From NCBI GenBank assembly GCA_002424045.1, contig DIPH01000022.1, forward strand, positions 1,807 through 10,990: DNA of 9,184 nt. Reading direction: 5' to 3'. This DNA is from Firmicutes bacterium UBA5493. Lineage in GTDB: Bacteria > Bacillota > Limnochordia > Darwinibacteriales > Darwinibacteriaceae. The position numbers and the translations under genes are program-made. Positions 6,792 through 9,184 of this stretch are shown here, in pieces (position 1 is the first letter of the stretch; each line of letters opens with the position of its first letter). The notes beneath the pieces were generated by a model. The model ran no database searches, was not told where the DNA came from, and saw only the letters and a program-made list of their open reading frames with translations.

Positions 6792-7523
6792 ATGAAACAA
6801 AAGTACGTATTCTTCTCCTTCTCCATTTTACTTATGCTCCTGTTGACGGGCTGTTTAAATTCTGGAAGGCCCCAAGATGGTACTCCCCCCGGCACTGTCA
6901 CCGGTACTCTAACCGGAACTGTGATCGACAGCACGAGTGGTTTAGGCCTTTGGAGTGGACAAGCTACTATCGCAGGAAAGACGTCGCAAATTAGCGGTGC
7001 CCAATTTGAAATCGCCAATATTCCTGCAGGAACTCACACGTTGACTGTTACGAAAGCTCACTATCAGGATAGAGCGATTCAGGTTCAGGTAAGCCGTGGT
7101 AGTAGTATGATAGAAGTGAAAATGGATCCTCTCTATAGTGCTGCACATCTAGATCTCTTCGCTCGCCTAGTACATGCCGAGTCTCGTGGGGAGCCCTACG
7201 AGGGGCAGGTGGCTGTGGCAGCAAGTGTCCTAAACCGGGTACAGAATCGCAACTATCCTAATTCACTCTACGGAGTCATAACTCAACGAGACAGCCGTGG
7301 TTATGCCCAGTATTCACCCATTGATGACGGATCCATCAATACCCCTGCAGGACAAAGCGCCAAGGATGCAGTGTCCGATGCACTGGTTGGTTGGGACCCC
7401 TCTCAAGGGGCTACAGGATTCTTTGCACCTGCAAAAGTGCCAAATAAAAACAACTGGGTGTGGAAGCAGGTGTCCATTGTGCAAATTGGCAACCACCTCT
7501 TCTTCAGAGCTCAGATAGATTAA
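6792..7523 (+). CDS. Lipoprotein with beta-sandwich domain and SleB-type cell wall hydrolase domain
   Basis: The 243-residue product starts with a lipoprotein signal: basic KQK, a hydrophobic run, and lipobox LTGC with the lipidated cysteine at C21. It should therefore be anchored on the outer face of the membrane. Residues about 36-112 read as a carboxypeptidase-regulatory/PEGA-like beta-sandwich (TGTVIDSTSGLGL, then NIPAGTHTLTVTKAHYQDR). Residues about 119-240 match the SleB/CwlJ hydrolase family (PF07486): LFARLVHAESRGEPYEGQVA, with likely catalytic glutamate E130, then VAASVLNRV, the DALVGWDPSQGATGFF region, and the end segment IGNHLFFR. SleB is a lytic transglycosylase acting on muramic-delta-lactam cortex peptidoglycan at germination, and it normally carries a peptidoglycan-binding domain. 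Here that is replaced by the beta-sandwich and a lipid anchor. The start is set by GAAAGGA eight bases before the ATG. Germination or wall-turnover function is inferred. The stop is shared with the convergent yolD-like gene. Confidence 0.88.
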   Translation: MKQKYVFFSFSILLMLLLTGCLNSGRPQDGTPPGTVTGTLTGTVIDSTSGLGLWSGQATIAGKTSQISGAQFEIANIPAGTHTLTVTKAHYQDRAIQVQVSRGSSMIEVKMDPLYSAAHLDLFARLVHAESRGEPYEGQVAVAASVLNRVQNRNYPNSLYGVITQRDSRGYAQYSPIDDGSINTPAGQSAKDAVSDALVGWDPSQGATGFFAPAKVPNKNNWVWKQVSIVQIGNHLFFRAQID

Positions 7524-7948
7524 GGGGGACAGTCCCGCGGAGTAGAGCGCACATCGATACGAATTATTTCAGCAATGGGAATAGTTGTCCCATCGCTCAT
7601 AAGGACTAACCGTTCGTATTCGTTAATCTTTTTAGCTGTACCGATAGCCGTAACATAGGCTCCGCCATCCTTCTTTGGATCCGGCTGAAAGTAGGTAACT
7701 GCAATTTCGGGACGCTCTTCGATTCGATCTGCTATGGCACGCAGCTGATCGCTTAGAGCGTCCTTTATATACTCGTCCAGTTCGATTCTTTGATCGGTCA
7801 ATCGTGCCGTTTCCCGGATGGCTGCTTCATAGCCGGAGAGTGCAGCAAAAGGGGAAAACTGAGCCGCACGGTTAATGGCCGGCATGTGAGGACGGGTTGC
7901 TGAGACATGGCGGGGTAGATTGATGATATCGTCATAGGACTTCGTCAT
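7520..7948 (-). CDS. YolD-like family protein
   Basis: This 142-residue protein matches the YolD-like family (PF08863). It has an N-terminal segment MPAINRAAQFSPFAALSGYE, a helical middle with RLTDQRIELDEYIKDAL, and a beta-rich second half ending in a SDGTTIPIAEIIRIDV strand pair. YolD-like genes commonly sit next to Y-family polymerases of the UvrX/UmuC type. They are often regarded as UmuD-like in position, but their biochemical role is not established. The gene follows the polymerase gene with an ATGA overlap (7945-7948) and has its own site, GGAGGG, inside the polymerase gene, so the two are co-transcribed and coupled. The family usually ends soon after the 'I-x-x-I' strand. Here a tail, RSTPRDCPP, runs through the junction palindrome to a stop overlapping the lipoprotein gene's, which suggests a rearranged 3' end. 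Confidence 0.85.
   Translation of the reverse strand: MTKSYDDIINLPRHVSATRPHMPAINRAAQFSPFAALSGYEAAIRETARLTDQRIELDEYIKDALSDQLRAIADRIEERPEIAVTYFQPDPKKDGGAYVTAIGTAKKINEYERLVLMSDGTTIPIAEIIRIDVRSTPRDCPP
7524..7537. repeat. Short palindrome at the gene junction
   Basis: GGGAC-A-GTCCC (7526-7536), flanked by extra G and C/G bases, forms a 5-bp perfect inverted repeat directly after the lipoprotein stop codon and inside the last codons of the yolD-like gene. It has no T-tract. The string resembles short GGGGACAGTCCC-type repeats I recall as scattered in some Firmicute genomes; only one copy is seen in this window. Confidence 0.4.
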
Positions 7949-9184
7949 GCTTTATGCCCTCCAATCTGCCTGTTCCGATCGATTGTGGTGGCTCCATCCT
8001 CCAGGTTCATGCCTTTCAAGATGGCGTTCTTCCCGTACTTCTTCTTGATGGCCAACGTTGCTTCTTGCACTTTCTTTTCCCGTTCCAATTCGGCCTCTTC
8101 TTGCTTCTGTGCCTCCTGATCCGTAAACAAACTGAGTTGTTGGAAACGTCTGGTGTCCTGAACGGTCGCCGCATCAAGGACGTGGTTTGCCGCGACGTTG
8201 ACTCGTCGGACCAGAAGGTCTTCATCAACAATACGGTCAAAAAGTTCCATCACGGCTTCCGAAATCAGCTTTGTGGAGGAGGTGTATCTGTCGAGATTGA
8301 TACTGCCATGGGCCTGCTTTGGAATAGAGCGGCCATAGCTGTCGGTGGTAATTGGGCCATGATAAGACTCACGTCTTTTCGAGTCCGTGAGGTTTTCAAT
8401 ATCATATCCGATGGTCAAAAGCATCTGGTCGGTCAAAAGCTCCTTTTCCACCAAGTCGAGGACCAACAGCTCCGTCATTTCGCGGACAACCAGCTTGGCC
8501 TTTGCAACGTTGTATGGCGAGTGTAGAACCTGGCCCGAGCCCATACTCTTTGAACCCGGCTTGTATGCCTTAATGTCCTCAATCGTACAGGGCTCCCAGC
8601 CCCAGGCGTGGTCAATGAGTAGCTCTGCGTTGACGCCAAAGAGTCTGTACAGCAGGTCCTCATTGTGAAAATCCGACGGCCCTCCTATGGAACATCTTGC
8701 AATATCACCCATTGTGTAAAGCCCATTCTTCTCAAGCTTCTTTGCATATCCTTTGCCTACACGCCAGAAGTCGGTGAGAGGACGGTGCGACCATAAAAGA
8801 CGGCGGTAGCTCATCTCGTCCAGCTCGGCAATTCGGACACCATTTTTATCTGCGGGAATATGCTTTGCCCTAATATCCATCGCAATTTTACTAAGGTATA
8901 GGTTTGTACCGATTCCGGCCGTGGCAGTAATTCCGGTTGTCTCGAGAACGTCCAGAATGATTTTCATAGCAAACTCTCGGGCTGAACAGTTCTGCGAGTT
9001 CAGATAATCGGTGGCGTCCATGAACACCTCGTCAATGGAATAAACGAAAATATCATCCTTGGAAATGTATTGTAGATAAACACCATAAATATATGCTGCG
9101 TAGTCAATGTATTTTTGCATCCTGGGCGGAGCCATGATATATTCCACATTCTTTGGAATTTCAAACACACGACAGCGGTTTTTG
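7945..9184 (-). CDS. Y-family DNA polymerase (UmuC/UvrX-like), N-terminus outside window
   Basis: This is a translesion DNA polymerase of the ImpB/MucB/SamB family. The frame is open through the window edge at 9184. The GTG at 9166-9168 is internal, because the codons before it (KNRCR) continue the expected family sequence, so some tens of N-terminal residues, including the first catalytic aspartate, are missing from view. Visible features (numbered from that GTG) are the catalytic YSIDEVFMD at 43-51 (palm D46, E47), TAGIGTNLYLSKIAMDI, the thumb/HhH region near 134-180, and the little-finger start GSKSMGSGQVL. A beta-clamp-binding motif, QLSLF, lies at 344-348 (bases 8125-8139). The C-terminal tail is coiled-coil-like and Lys/Glu-rich, ending in NAILKGMNLEDGATTIDRNR and GGHKA, typical of the Firmicute family. 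Such genes are usually SOS-induced, and any LexA site would lie beyond the right edge. The yolD-like gene follows in the same operon. Confidence 0.93.
   Translation of the reverse strand, partial: KNRCRVFEIPKNVEYIMAPPRMQKYIDYAAYIYGVYLQYISKDDIFVYSIDEVFMDATDYLNSQNCSAREFAMKIILDVLETTGITATAGIGTNLYLSKIAMDIRAKHIPADKNGVRIAELDEMSYRRLLWSHRPLTDFWRVGKGYAKKLEKNGLYTMGDIARCSIGGPSDFHNEDLLYRLFGVNAELLIDHAWGWEPCTIEDIKAYKPGSKSMGSGQVLHSPYNVAKAKLVVREMTELLVLDLVEKELLTDQMLLTIGYDIENLTDSKRRESYHGPITTDSYGRSIPKQAHGSINLDRYTSSTKLISEAVMELFDRIVDEDLLVRRVNVAANHVLDAATVQDTRRFQQLSLFTDQEAQKQEEAELEREKKVQEATLAIKKKYGKNAILKGMNLEDGATTIDRNRQIGGHKA
7957..7962 (-). promoter_or_regulatory. Ribosome binding site for the yolD-like gene
   Basis: On the minus strand GGAGGG lies eight bases before the ATG (7946-7948), within the last codons of the polymerase gene. 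It supports this start and independent re-initiation on the shared mRNA. Confidence 0.65.

Noticed and set aside
7954..8526. 190-codon plus-strand open frame opposite the polymerase gene
   Set aside because: The minus strand encodes the well-conserved polymerase C-terminus here, including the clamp motif; the plus-strand translation has no recognisable family.
1..9184. CRISPR array, complete insertion sequence, tRNA or rRNA gene
   Set aside because: No regularly spaced direct repeats, transposase frame with terminal repeats, tRNA cloverleaf or rRNA signature was seen on either strand.

Overview
The window looks like chromosomal DNA from an anaerobic, endospore-forming Firmicute, most plausibly a clostridial lineage such as the Desulfitobacterium/Desulfosporosinus group. 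The placement is an inference from four things: a glycyl radical enzyme with its activase (oxygen-sensitive metabolism), a SleB-type hydrolase on a lipoprotein, a YolD/Y-family polymerase pair, and moderate GC content. No rRNA or tRNA gene is visible to place it more exactly.

Layout. (1) Bases 1-2382 (+) hold the 3' part of a large gene. It joins an RNA polymerase alpha-CTD-like helix-hairpin-helix to a sigma-70 region 4-like helix-turn-helix and then about 600 residues I do not recognise; its start lies outside the window. (2) Bases 2383-3323 are a graveyard. They hold a possible amidohydrolase C-terminal remnant near 2456-2659, unassignable sequence to about 2890, and a PAS-domain pseudogene with in-frame stops that runs into the next gene. 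(3) Bases 3324-6598 (+) are a two-gene operon. It encodes a glycyl radical activating enzyme (HypE type) and a 790-residue glycyl radical enzyme whose active-site residues match trans-4-hydroxy-L-proline dehydratase (HypD). A strong terminator follows at 6601-6629. (4) At 6792-7523 (+) is a lipoprotein with a beta-sandwich domain and a SleB-type cell wall hydrolase domain. (5) At 7520-9184 (-) is an operon for an error-prone Y-family DNA polymerase (N-terminus outside the window) followed by a YolD-like protein. It converges on the lipoprotein gene so tightly that one TTAA supplies both stop codons.

How the genes work together. HypE uses S-adenosylmethionine to place a glycyl radical on HypD. 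HypD then dehydrates trans-4-hydroxyproline, an amino acid from collagen and plant cell walls, to pyrroline-5-carboxylate. That product can be reduced to proline by a P5C reductase, but no proC is present here. The polymerase and YolD form a familiar DNA-damage-tolerance pair. The other genes look like independent units.

I see no CRISPR array, complete insertion sequence, tRNA or rRNA. The least explained item is the alpha-CTD/sigma-region-4 chimera at the left edge. The best-supported biochemical assignment is HypD.
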